DNA of 36,068 nt from Deltaproteobacteria bacterium (GTDB lineage: Bacteria > Myxococcota_A > Polyangia > HGW-17). How positions within the stretch are numbered: the stretch's first letter is position 1; each line of letters begins with the position of its first letter. Positions 1 through 7,557 of the stretch are shown here, one piece after another. The stretch covers positions 1 to 36,068 of the forward strand of contig JAFGWM010000035.1 in the NCBI GenBank assembly GCA_016937155.1, read 5' to 3'. Below the pieces are notes generated by a model. That model searched no databases. It saw only the letters and a program-made list of their open reading frames with translations, and was not told the DNA's origin. A program made the position numbers and the translations under genes.

Positions 1-57
1 CCCGAAAAATACCGGAAGTGCAAAGGTAACTATTAAAAGTAAATGAAGTTTTTTCAT
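1..57 (-). CDS. N-terminus of an exported protein (runs off the window)
   Basis: The first 19 codons are visible, reading MKKLHLLLIVTFALPVFFG. This is two lysines followed by a long hydrophobic stretch, the form of a Sec signal peptide. An AGGAG sits 8 bases before the ATG. An ATG two codons further upstream, in the same frame, is followed at once by a stop, so the start at 57 is the usable one. The gene lies 40 bases downstream of the repeat-containing membrane protein on the same strand, so the two may be co-transcribed. The mature protein is outside the window and its function cannot be inferred. Confidence 0.6.
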   Translation of the reverse strand, partial: MKKLHLLLIVTFALPVFFG

Positions 58-97
58 TTCATGAACTCCTGTGTAGAGAACAACATTAATTTGTACA

Positions 98-985
98 TCA
101 GAAGGGGTTTGTGAAAACCTTCATGGACGACATTGATTTCATTGTTTTAGGTTTCATCGGACGCCTTGGACGCATGGGCCTTGGACGCATAATGGGTTTC
201 ATAACTGGTTTCATAACCGTAGGAGTAACTGGCTTCATAACCGGAGGAGTAACCGGCTGCATAGTATCCACCGGAGGAGGAGTAACCGGCTGCATGGTAT
301 CCACCGGAGGAGGAGTAACCGGCTGCATGGTATCCACCGGAGGAGGAGTAACCGGCTGCATAGTATCCACCGGAGGAGGAGTAACCGGCTGCATAGTATC
401 CACCGGAGGAGGAGTAACCGGCTGCATTCCAGCCGGAGTCGGAAGCATTGGGGTTACCTTCATGACTGGAGGGGTTACAACCTTATTGTTTGCATCAGGA
501 TTTCGTATTACCACTTCAGGTTTACTGCTGTCATGGCTTCCTGGAGAGGACATCTTTCCTCCGATTAGAGCTCCTGCAAGACCGCCAATGAGCATACCAA
601 CTACAACCCCTGTATAGAGATTACGAGTAGCATTTGGGGCTTTTGATGCAGCAGCAGCAGCAGCTTTTGCAGTAGCTTCAGCATTGGAAGCCACTGCTCC
701 CGCTGCTTTTGCCTGGGCCTCAAACTGCTCACTTTTCTTTTTCTCAATTTCGATCTGTGATTTCAGTTCAGATATTTTCTTTTCAAAATCCGCTGAAATT
801 TCATTCTGAGCATCAATTTTGATTTGCTCAACGAGCTCATCATTGAGCTCTTTTTTCTTGGCTTCAATCTCATTGACTTTTTCCTGCTTCGCGTCCTGGA
901 CTTCGTCATCAAACCAGGAACCAGCTTCCCTGATTATTGCCTCTAAAGGGTCACTTCCATTTTTTTTCTTCTTTTCTTTATCCAC
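98..985 (-). CDS. Membrane protein: coiled coil, glycine-zipper TM segment and Pro-rich repeats
   Basis: I do not recognise a named family. The 295-residue protein has four visible parts. Residues 1-90 are highly charged (Lys/Glu) and look like a coiled coil. Residues 91-118 are Ala-rich. Residues 123-143 form one hydrophobic segment full of Gly in a GxxxG-like pattern (GMLIGGLAGALIGG), the look of a glycine zipper. Residues 187-241 are five exact copies of MQPVTPPPVDT, followed by a Met/Lys/Pro/Arg-rich basic tail. There is no N-terminal signal peptide. A plausible topology is a cytoplasmic coil with a Pro-rich, basic tail in the periplasm, but this is inferred. The start is a GTG with an AAAGGAGG sequence 6 bases before it. 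The reverse frame is also open across the repeat only because the 33-bp unit has no stop in either direction. TonB-like or wall-spanning scaffolds are analogies, not assignments. Confidence 0.75.
   Translation of the reverse strand: MDKEKKKKNGSDPLEAIIREAGSWFDDEVQDAKQEKVNEIEAKKKELNDELVEQIKIDAQNEISADFEKKISELKSQIEIEKKKSEQFEAQAKAAGAVASNAEATAKAAAAAASKAPNATRNLYTGVVVGMLIGGLAGALIGGKMSSPGSHDSSKPEVVIRNPDANNKVVTPPVMKVTPMLPTPAGMQPVTPPPVDTMQPVTPPPVDTMQPVTPPPVDTMQPVTPPPVDTMQPVTPPPVDTMQPVTPPVMKPVTPTVMKPVMKPIMRPRPMRPRRPMKPKTMKSMSSMKVFTNPF
251..427 (-). repeat. 33-bp in-frame tandem repeat (five full copies plus a partial)
   Basis: Copies begin at 251, 284, 317, 350 and 383, with a partial copy from 416 to about 427. 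Each encodes the 11 residues MQPVTPPPVDT on the minus strand. The only difference I see between copies is a silent third-base change in the Thr codon (ACT or ACC). Such near-identity suggests recent expansion or homogenisation. A shorter degenerate version lies just outside, around 236-250. Confidence 0.93.
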
Positions 986-1017
986 TTAGAACCTCCTTTG
1001 GGCGAAACTGAGGGAAT

Positions 1018-1046
1018 ACTATCATTAAAAACGACTAAGTAAACAA
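1018..1046 (-). promoter_or_regulatory. Candidate promoter of the repeat-containing membrane protein
   Basis: Read on the minus strand, a -35-like TTGTTT (1041-1046) is separated by 17 bases from GATAGT (1018-1023). GATAGT matches four of six positions of the sigma-70 -10 box. Transcription would begin near 1011, about 26 bases before the GTG, leaving room for the strong AAAGGAGG site. The call is based on pattern and spacing only. Confidence 0.4.
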
Positions 1047-1582
1047 ATATGTCCAAAAAAATTGGTTGGAGGTGGGGAGGGGGTATAACTTTTCCGGATA
1101 ATGAGATCTTCTGTTAGGACGAAGAATGAAAATTTCAACTCCGAACTAGTTTTGCAAATAAGGAATTCCCTTCTTTGGAAATGACTTTGATGGGGTATGG
1201 CTTAATCAGTATATAAATTGCCGGGCAGTAATGGCGATATTGTTCTGGAAAATAGTAAAAAAATAAAAAAGCTGTGTTTGAAATTACAAAAAAGACAAAA
1301 AAACTGTAGTAAAAATAACTCCTGAAAAATCTCAACAATAATAAGAAGATAAAAAACACAGGGAAAACATGCTGTTTGTCATTGGCAATAATACGAAAAA
1401 CTGGAAAAGAAATATAAAATATACACAGCAAAAAGTTATATGTGCTAAATAAAACAAAAAAAAGATATAAAACTAACATATGTAAGGAATAAATAGTATC
1501 TAATAAATAGAAATAAAAGAAAAAAGTATTGTAAAAAAGTATAGGAACTATATTGTAAACATAATCCATTGAATGGAATATA
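1047..1582. other. AT-rich intergenic stretch with no convincing gene
   Basis: The plus strand is extremely A-rich here. A 150-codon frame is open on the minus strand (1135-1587). Its translation is a Phe/Tyr/Ile-rich string as expected from reading poly-T-rich DNA. It starts at a TTG, has no Shine-Dalgarno sequence, and its first codons overlap the promoter I propose for the next gene. I therefore treat it as non-coding, although a small integral membrane protein cannot be fully excluded. Confidence 0.55.
1064..1083 (+). other. G-run cluster, possible G-quadruplex
   Basis: Within AT-rich DNA there is a compact series of G-runs on the plus strand: GG, GG, GG, GGGG and GGGGG, separated by TT, A, T and A. 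Four or more G-runs with loops of one or two bases fit a two-tetrad quadruplex. It lies about 18 bases upstream of the candidate -35 box of the minus-strand gene at 98-985. Confidence 0.4.
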
Positions 1583-1612
1583 TTCAAACGAATCTCTGGA
1601 AAGAGATATAGT
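1583..1612 (+). promoter_or_regulatory. Candidate MerR-type promoter with a dyad in the spacer
   Basis: A -35-like TTCAAA (1583-1588) and a good -10 box TATAGT (1607-1612) are 18 bases apart. The spacer is almost filled by the inverted repeat ATCTCT-GGAA-AGAGAT (1592-1607). Placing the operator dyad between the -35 and -10 boxes of a long-spacer promoter is the known arrangement for MerR-family regulators, and the next gene encodes a MerR-like protein. A second short dyad, ACAGA-AAAAG-TCTGT, lies at 1625-1639, downstream of the predicted start site. Autoregulation is inferred. Confidence 0.45.
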
Positions 1613-1651
1613 AAAAATATAAAGACAGAAAAAGTCTGTTTGTAATTAAAT

Positions 1652-2164
1652 ATGTCAGATTACCTAGATAGAGATACAGTAGAGAAATATATGCTTGAAT
1701 TTGAGTCAGGAATCACATCATTTGAAGTTATACGTATTTTCAAGGAACACGGTATCCGATTCAGTGAAGCATCTTTGAGGAAATATATTCAGATGGGTTT
1801 GCTTCCACGAAGTCATAGGACCGGAACTGGTGAAAAGGGAAGAAACAGAGGCAGTAGAGGTCTATATCCAGTGAATATCATTAAAAACATCAATGATATT
1901 AAACGAATGCTTGTTGAAGGCCTTACGCTGGATGATATCGTTCGTTCAACTTTGAGGTTCAGAAAAGAGATTCATGGGATAAATCAGGAACTCGAACATC
2001 TTTTTTCAAGTATGAGCTCAGAGGTTTTAAGTGCACATTTTGACAGGGGTCTCAAACCTATTGTCCAGGAAGATTTGAGTACTGCAAAAATAACAGCAAG
2101 AACATTAATAGAACAATTAGAAAATATTGATAGCACACTGACAAATCCAAAACCAACGCTGTAG
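1652..2164 (+). CDS. MerR-like winged-helix transcriptional regulator
   Basis: This 170-residue protein has an N-terminal DNA-binding domain of MerR type. A helix around residues 20-45 is followed by FSEASLRKYIQMGLLP, which resembles the MerR pattern in which an 'LRYYE..GLL'-type helix precedes the wing. A basic Gly/Arg-rich wing follows (about 53-70) and then the Y/I-rich element that precedes the second helix pair. The C-terminal half (about 85-170) is helical and could be the dimerisation coil. I see no metal-binding cysteine set, so the effector is unknown. No Shine-Dalgarno sequence is evident before the ATG. The next gene starts 10 bases after the stop, so the pair is very likely co-transcribed. 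Family assignment is by motif resemblance only. Confidence 0.75.
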   Translation: MSDYLDRDTVEKYMLEFESGITSFEVIRIFKEHGIRFSEASLRKYIQMGLLPRSHRTGTGEKGRNRGSRGLYPVNIIKNINDIKRMLVEGLTLDDIVRSTLRFRKEIHGINQELEHLFSSMSSEVLSAHFDRGLKPIVQEDLSTAKITARTLIEQLENIDSTLTNPKPTL

Positions 2165-2174
2165 GAGAGATGAA

Positions 2175-2720
2175 ATGAGTATCAACAAAGAAGCCAGAAA
2201 AATTTCACGAAAAAGCATAGTCGAAAGAAGAGAAATCAAGGCAAAAAGAAAAGGCGCCCGTCCAAAGACTAAGCTTGCAAAAAGACTGAGTAAAGAAGAA
2301 AAAAAGATGAGTACATATCTGGCCCAGTGGATGGAAGAGGATATGCCAAAATCCAGAGCTGAGTGTTGCTATGGAGTAAGACCCTGTCCATATGTAAGAT
2401 GCAGATATAATCTCTATCTTGAAGTAAAGAAAAATGGAGCGATTAGTGGTAATCATAAATGTGAACCATGGGAAATGGGTGAGAGCTGTGCTCTGGATGT
2501 AGCTGAAAAAGGAAACCACACCCTTGATCAGGTTGGAGATTTCCTGAACCTTACAAGAGAGCGTGTTCGTCAGATTGAAGCTGACGCATTTGAAAAACTC
2601 AGGAACTCCGGGGTTGATATTGATGAATATTTTGAACTGCTTTCGAATTCTTCAAGTCAACTCTATGCATATATGGATTTTATTAAATATGGGGATCACT
2701 CTACAGATATCCAAGGGTGA
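2175..2720 (+). CDS. Small sigma-region-4-like DNA-binding protein with a conserved cysteine segment
   Basis: The 181-residue protein has a Lys/Arg-rich N-terminus (1-45), a cysteine segment and a sigma-70 region 4.2-like helix-turn-helix. The helix-turn-helix (about 115-143) contains LTRERVRQIEADAFEKLR, very close to the housekeeping sigma motif that recognises the -35 box. Regions 2 and 3 are absent, so it cannot act as a complete sigma factor. Cysteines are C64, C65, C71, C76, C96 and C105, within RPCPYVRCRY and ESCALDV. From memory, similar RPCP...CRYHLYLDV...SCALDVA proteins occur in myxobacteria and other deltaproteobacteria; this could not be searched. The cysteines might hold zinc or an Fe-S cluster, which is inference. 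A GGAG lies 7 bases before the ATG. The symporter gene begins 3 bases after the stop. Confidence 0.75.
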   Translation: MSINKEARKISRKSIVERREIKAKRKGARPKTKLAKRLSKEEKKMSTYLAQWMEEDMPKSRAECCYGVRPCPYVRCRYNLYLEVKKNGAISGNHKCEPWEMGESCALDVAEKGNHTLDQVGDFLNLTRERVRQIEADAFEKLRNSGVDIDEYFELLSNSSSQLYAYMDFIKYGDHSTDIQG

Positions 2721-2723
2721 TTT

Positions 2724-4004
2724 TTGATTTACCTGATTCTAGTATTTGCCGGGTTACATCTTCTGGCATTCCGCACAGTTAGCAGTGAAAATGAATTTTT
2801 TCACGGGAATAGTGAGCCCTCCTGGATAAAAACAGGTGCCAGTCTGGCTGTTACTATTCTTGGAGCTAGTGCAGTATTTGGAACGATTACACTGGGATAT
2901 CTGTTCGGAATTTATGGAATTATCTGGATAGTGGCGGGGGCGGCAGGTCTTGCTGTTCTTTCATTATTTATTGGATATATAAAGTATGACGGAAGGACTT
3001 TTCTCAGTTCAAAATCCGGTTACTCAGTATTCAGATATATAAATTCACTGGTTATTCTTTCAGCTTGGACACTGATAATTGCGGTACAATTACAGGTGTG
3101 TTGTGCACTTATTTCCCCATATACAGGCAGTAGTTTTTTTTCCACAGTTCTAATTTTAATAACAGTTGGAACTTATACGGTTTTGGGTGGGCACGGATCT
3201 GTAGTGAAAAGTGATATATTTCAACTTGGCTTCATGATTGTGGCTGTCGGTATGGGACTGATACTGGTTTCAAAATCATCAGGTGGGCTTGAGATTGCCG
3301 GGAAGTTCAATGAATTAACTGAAAAATATTCATTCATTGCTTTTATTCCTGTTATGTTCTCATATCTTATTGGTCCTGACATACACAGCAGGCTCTTACC
3401 CCTGAAACACTCAACGGATAGAAGAAAAGCAATTTATTTCAGTATATTATTGATTATTCCCTTCTCAGTTGCTTTTGCACTTATAGGGTGGTACGCATCC
3501 AACGCCGGTGTAATTGCATCGCCTGAGAAAATACCATTTATTTTGGTAAGCATGGTGCCAGAGTCATTCAGATGGATTGCGGTACTTGGTTTATTGGCTG
3601 CTCTTATATCCAGTATTGATACAACTTTGTTTACCGCGCTCAGTATATCTGTAAATCAGTTTGAAATTTTCTCATTTAACAGGCGAAAATTCTTTTTTAT
3701 TTTCATCATATGTATTTTTTCCGGATACTTCTCATTAAGCAAAATAGATATTATTTCAATGATGATGAGCGCATACAATATTTACATTGGAGTTGCAGGA
3801 GTGGGTATAATGCTGTTTCTCCTTGGAATACTTCCTGAAAAAGAGTGGGTTTCTTCTACGGCCATAACGATTTCTCTGGTGTTGTTTATTTATCTGAAGA
3901 CAACAGGTGTCCAGTTTTTTTATCTCTTTAGCATGATTCCATCTGTTGTAATTTATGGAGTATATTTCATCTATGCAAAATCAGGCAAATTTAGTCAACG
4001 GTAA
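2724..4004 (+). CDS. Sodium/solute symporter, SSS (SLC5) family
   Basis: A 426-residue polytopic membrane protein with roughly a dozen hydrophobic segments. The family look is clear in the GASAVFGTITLGYLFGIYG stretch near the N-terminus, the FMIVAVGMGLILV segment, the SYLIGPDIHSRLL motif and the LGLLAALISSIDTTLFTALS helix. Members import sugars, amino acids, vitamins or anions using the sodium gradient, and the substrate cannot be read from sequence. It is shorter than the usual 450-550 residues. The start is a TTG 3 bases after the upstream stop, preceded by AAGGG, so translation is probably coupled. Its 3' end overlaps the stop of the convergent glmS-like gene by 14 bases. Confidence 0.85.
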   Translation: MIYLILVFAGLHLLAFRTVSSENEFFHGNSEPSWIKTGASLAVTILGASAVFGTITLGYLFGIYGIIWIVAGAAGLAVLSLFIGYIKYDGRTFLSSKSGYSVFRYINSLVILSAWTLIIAVQLQVCCALISPYTGSSFFSTVLILITVGTYTVLGGHGSVVKSDIFQLGFMIVAVGMGLILVSKSSGGLEIAGKFNELTEKYSFIAFIPVMFSYLIGPDIHSRLLPLKHSTDRRKAIYFSILLIIPFSVAFALIGWYASNAGVIASPEKIPFILVSMVPESFRWIAVLGLLAALISSIDTTLFTALSISVNQFEIFSFNRRKFFFIFIICIFSGYFSLSKIDIISMMMSAYNIYIGVAGVGIMLFLLGILPEKEWVSSTAITISLVLFIYLKTTGVQFFYLFSMIPSVVIYGVYFIYAKSGKFSQR

Positions 4005-6630
4005 TGCTTTTGCTTACATTTTTAGGTACATCAGGGTGAACTCCATGATCAGAAATCCCAAGACTATCCAGAAATTCCATTTTTCTTACGCTCATTTCAA
4101 GGGCTAACATCTGAAGCACAACTGTTGTGGTGAAAACGCTTAAAACTGTATCACCAGTTCTTGGAACAGTTATATAGTGCGACCAGTATTTCTTATCATT
4201 TGCCGGGTGCTTTTCTGCTGCGGTGCGAAGGTTCGGATCTTCTTCTGCAATAACAATTGTTGATGAACCACGTATTTTATGTGTGTTTATCTGGCTGATG
4301 GTTAATCGGACATCTCTTTCATCAGGACCTGTAATATATATTAGAGGGTAGGGTATATCCAGATCTCTGGTGGGAATATAATCCTTCAGGGAACTGAGAA
4401 GAATTTCTTCCTCAAGATTTGAAAGCAGAAAAGTATGTTTTTTACCCTCATGAAAATCCATAAGACTTGAAATGATTTTTTTTATTGAATCATAGGAAAC
4501 CGCTCTTTCTTCCGCCAGTTTTATAACTTTTAAAAGAATACTATTATAATCACTCATTAAATGAAGAAAATGATCATATCCGAATACTGTGTTATATCCA
4601 AGAATTGTATTCGGACCATGTTTGAACTCAGCCCCTTCAAACCCTTCAGAATGATTAAGAACCACTTCCCTTATTTTCAATGCTCCTTCTCTTGCAACAG
4701 CATTGATTCTGGTAGCCAGAATCTGAATTGAAGGTGCAAGGTATATGTCAGTTGCTGCATCTCTAACGGGTAAAAGTGCTATACGTGTTGTTTCCTCTAT
4801 GAGTGATGGAATTGTATGAAGTTTCTCGATTCTTGAATCAAGTGAACGCTGTTCCTGTGTAAAATCCGTTTCAGGGTTGTTAGCAGCCTTTTCTTCAATG
4901 GCGTTTTCAGCTGTTGATAGTGCGAGTGTATAAAATACTGTAATCTGATTGATGAAACTTTTTGTGGCGGGAACAGCTATTTCAGGTCCACACCGAAGAG
5001 GAATGATAATGTCACTCTTTTCCTGAGCAATTGTGCTGTTAACGTTATTGACAATGCCAACTGTATGAACCTTGTGGCCGGTTTCGGTTATGTCATTCAG
5101 TATATCTATGAGATCCTTTGTTTCTCCGCTCTGACTTACTGCTATAACTATGTCATTATCTTTAACCGTATTGGAATATCTGCCTCTGAATTCCCCCGGA
5201 AGAATCGGAATAAGTTCAACATGAGCTATTTCATTAAAGAACAGGCACGCAGCCATGGCAGCATGGTAAGATGTGCCACAGGCTGCAAGATAGATATGAT
5301 TCCCTGATTTTTTGGCATTATTTACAAGACCTGAAAACCGATCGGATTCATATTTAAGGTCTTCGCATTCAACTTTTTCAAAAATTGCATCAATAGTCCG
5401 TATTCCCCAGCGATCGGATGAACAATTGCAAAAAGGAAGCAAATCACCTAGTAGCGTGGATTCACCACTGGAAAAAGTCGCTGCAAGGCTCTGATTGCCT
5501 ACTGGCAGTTCTCCAATGGTTTCTCTGTTTTCAAAAACGCGTGAACTCAAAAGATGAAAATCCTCCAGGTTAAAAAAGTCCACCAGAGATGAGCGATTTG
5601 GGAGTGAAAGCATTTCATTGAATTTTGTAATAATTTGTTTTACCAGATTCAAATCCAGAGAATCCCCAAGTATTTTATAAATTTTTCTATTGAGTTCACT
5701 TCCACCCATAAATTTATTGATAACTGCCCTTGCCGTTTCACTCTGAGCAGCAATTTCCTGCTCCATGAAATAAGTGAATTCGGGTTTCAGTAATGTATCA
5801 GTATGTCTTAGTTTTGATCTTACAACTGTTTTTGAAATTTCCGATCCCGACTGAAGAATTACTCCATCTTTTTTTGTTTTTGACAGGGCAGCATATACTT
5901 TGAAATAATCATGGGAAAATTCTATGAATTCACCTTCTGAAAGAGGTACGAGGTTTCTCGTATATCTCAAAATAGACGATAGATCACTGCTTACAAGGTT
6001 GAATTTGCCTTTTTCATCACCGGCAATACCTGCGTATAGACTGCTGCCATTTTTAATTCCCCAGGCTGTCTCAGATACTGGATCAACAACAACAGCCGCA
6101 AAAGAACCCTGGACTCGCATTATTGCGGTGATAATGGCATTTCTCATGGATTCTTTTCTGAATGAGATATCTGAAACATTATGTTTAGCAAGTTCAAGAG
6201 CGAAAAAGTGCTCAACCAGATGAATCAGGATTTCTCCATCGTTGTCAGAGAGAACCTGATGTCCCTCCATTATAAGCCACTGTTTCAACTGCTCAGTGTT
6301 TGTTACATTTCCATTGTGGGCTCCATAAATAAAGGTTTTACACCGGACAATGTGAGGCTGAGCGTTTTTTTCATCGACAGCGCCAAAGGTTGCCCACCTG
6401 ACCTGGCCACAAAATAGTTTTCCCTCCATTGAAGTAATTCCCAGATCTTTTACTAGAAAGGATGGTGCCCCCACTCCCTTTCTAAGATCAACATCAAGTG
6501 AGTCACTCCCCTGAATTGCGGCGCCCGTTGAATCATAACCTCTGTATTCAAGAGCTTTTAAAAGCTCGGAAGCCATTTCCCCCAGATCATTTCGTTGTGA
6601 TTCACTGATAAGCCCTACGACTCCGCACAT
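3991..6630 (-). CDS. glmS: Extended GlmS-type glutamine-fructose-6-phosphate aminotransferase
   Basis: GlmS makes glucosamine-6-phosphate from fructose-6-phosphate and glutamine, the first step toward UDP-GlcNAc for peptidoglycan and LPS. The N-terminal Ntn glutaminase is complete: catalytic C2 after the start Met, ALEYRGYDSTG (26-36), VRWATFG (77-83) and AHNGNV (104-109). The FTYFMEQEI linker (285-293) precedes SIS1, with ACGTSYHA (450-457), SQSGETKD (499-506) and CGPEIAVPATKSF (547-559). SIS2 has EGALKIREVVLNHSEGFEGAEFKHGP (648-673). The C-terminus NVSKSITVD resembles the usual NLAKSVTVE. At 879 residues it is about 270 longer than typical GlmS. About 100 extra residues lie between the linker and SIS1, and about 100 more follow KHGP. 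A related SIS-domain enzyme with another sugar phosphate is possible. GGAGG precedes the ATG. The receiver-XRE gene lies 84 bases upstream. Confidence 0.87.
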   Translation of the reverse strand: MCGVVGLISESQRNDLGEMASELLKALEYRGYDSTGAAIQGSDSLDVDLRKGVGAPSFLVKDLGITSMEGKLFCGQVRWATFGAVDEKNAQPHIVRCKTFIYGAHNGNVTNTEQLKQWLIMEGHQVLSDNDGEILIHLVEHFFALELAKHNVSDISFRKESMRNAIITAIMRVQGSFAAVVVDPVSETAWGIKNGSSLYAGIAGDEKGKFNLVSSDLSSILRYTRNLVPLSEGEFIEFSHDYFKVYAALSKTKKDGVILQSGSEISKTVVRSKLRHTDTLLKPEFTYFMEQEIAAQSETARAVINKFMGGSELNRKIYKILGDSLDLNLVKQIITKFNEMLSLPNRSSLVDFFNLEDFHLLSSRVFENRETIGELPVGNQSLAATFSSGESTLLGDLLPFCNCSSDRWGIRTIDAIFEKVECEDLKYESDRFSGLVNNAKKSGNHIYLAACGTSYHAAMAACLFFNEIAHVELIPILPGEFRGRYSNTVKDNDIVIAVSQSGETKDLIDILNDITETGHKVHTVGIVNNVNSTIAQEKSDIIIPLRCGPEIAVPATKSFINQITVFYTLALSTAENAIEEKAANNPETDFTQEQRSLDSRIEKLHTIPSLIEETTRIALLPVRDAATDIYLAPSIQILATRINAVAREGALKIREVVLNHSEGFEGAEFKHGPNTILGYNTVFGYDHFLHLMSDYNSILLKVIKLAEERAVSYDSIKKIISSLMDFHEGKKHTFLLSNLEEEILLSSLKDYIPTRDLDIPYPLIYITGPDERDVRLTISQINTHKIRGSSTIVIAEEDPNLRTAAEKHPANDKKYWSHYITVPRTGDTVLSVFTTTVVLQMLALEMSVRKMEFLDSLGISDHGVHPDVPKNVSKSITVD

Positions 6631-6714
6631 TGTATACCTCCAGTTTATATTTTTAATCCTGATTGGATAATAAGCATAGAATTAACATTTTTATGAAGAG
6701 AACTCTGGTCTGAA

Positions 6715-7302
6715 CTAAAAAGTTCCGAAGAGATCCTTTATTTTGACACTTAGAGCTGTGGCCATTTTATAAAGAGATGATATCGATGGGCTGCTTTCCC
6801 CTCGTTCAATCTGACTCAGCAAGCTTATTGATAACTGAGTTCTTCTGGCAAACTGCTTCAGAGTAAGTCCTTTTCCTTTTCTCAGGTTTCGTATAGTTTC
6901 CCCAAGGACTTTGTGAAGTTCTGTCTCCCTTTCAAGGAGAAGTCCCTTCTTTTGAGCAATTCGATAAAGTGCAGTTCTGAGTTCTTCAATGCTGAATGGT
7001 TTTTTAATGTAGGCACTCACTCCATGAGCGATAGAATCAGCAGCGCTCTCCACTGATGGATATCCAGTAAGGATTATGACGGCCAGATCCTCATCAAAAT
7101 CGCGAATCTGTTCAAGCAAATCCAGCCCTGTAATTCTGGGCATCATTAAATCCAGAATTACAAGATGATAACCGCTGTTTCGGATATCATCCATTGCATC
7201 TGTCGGATCGCAAAGGGTGTTAACTTCATGGCCTTCCTGTCTAAGAAAGTCAGACAGGAAATCACAAATATCTCTTTCATCGTCAATTACAAGTATATTC
7301 AT
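6715..7302 (-). CDS. Response regulator with XRE-type helix-turn-helix output
   Basis: Residues 1-120 form a canonical receiver: acidic pair D7-D8, phosphoacceptor D51 in VILDLMMP, T79 in ILTGY and K101 in IKKPFS. Residues about 130-195 form a Cro/CI (XRE) DNA-binding domain, LRKGKGLTLKQFARRTQLS then SLLSQIERGESSPSISSLYKMA. Response regulators usually carry OmpR, NarL, Fis or LytTR outputs, so an XRE output is less common. No histidine kinase is encoded in the window, so this is an orphan. The gene lies 84 bases upstream of the glmS-like gene on the same strand and may be co-transcribed with it or control it. No clear Shine-Dalgarno sequence precedes the ATG. Confidence 0.88.
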   Translation of the reverse strand: MNILVIDDERDICDFLSDFLRQEGHEVNTLCDPTDAMDDIRNSGYHLVILDLMMPRITGLDLLEQIRDFDEDLAVIILTGYPSVESAADSIAHGVSAYIKKPFSIEELRTALYRIAQKKGLLLERETELHKVLGETIRNLRKGKGLTLKQFARRTQLSISLLSQIERGESSPSISSLYKMATALSVKIKDLFGTF

Positions 7303-7410
7303 ATTAATCAGGCCCGTTACTCAGTAAAATGCAAGTTACCTATGTTAAACCCCGCTTGAATAAATTTCAATATTTTTTATTAATTCAATTGTAGTTATTG
7401 GAATTGTGGA

Positions 7411-7487
<77 letters not shown>

Positions 7488-7497
7488 CTATGCTAAG

Positions 7498-7526
7498 CGG
7501 ATAACCGATACGATGAAAAAAGTCAA
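7498..7526 (-). promoter_or_regulatory. Candidate promoter of tRNA-Pro
   Basis: On the minus strand TTGACT (7521-7526) is followed after 17 bases by TATCCG (7498-7503), about ten bases before the tRNA 5' end. The G/C-rich sequence after the -10 box resembles the discriminator of stringently controlled stable-RNA promoters. Confidence 0.5.
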
Positions 7527-7557
7527 TATTAATTAATGTTAAAATAATGCAGAAACA

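Noticed and set aside
251-427. Possible CRISPR array
   Set aside because: The repeats are directly tandem with no spacers and are in frame with a coding sequence.
111-617. 168-codon plus-strand ORF with Gly/Thr/Val repeats
   Set aside because: It is the reverse frame of the 33-bp repeat, open because the unit lacks stops on both strands. The minus-strand gene has the good ribosome site, the TM segment and the coiled coil.
1135-1587. 150-codon minus-strand ORF with very hydrophobic product
   Set aside because: The composition follows from reading T-rich DNA. It has a TTG start, no ribosome site, and overlaps the promoter of the divergent gene. Kept only as a note on the intergenic stretch.
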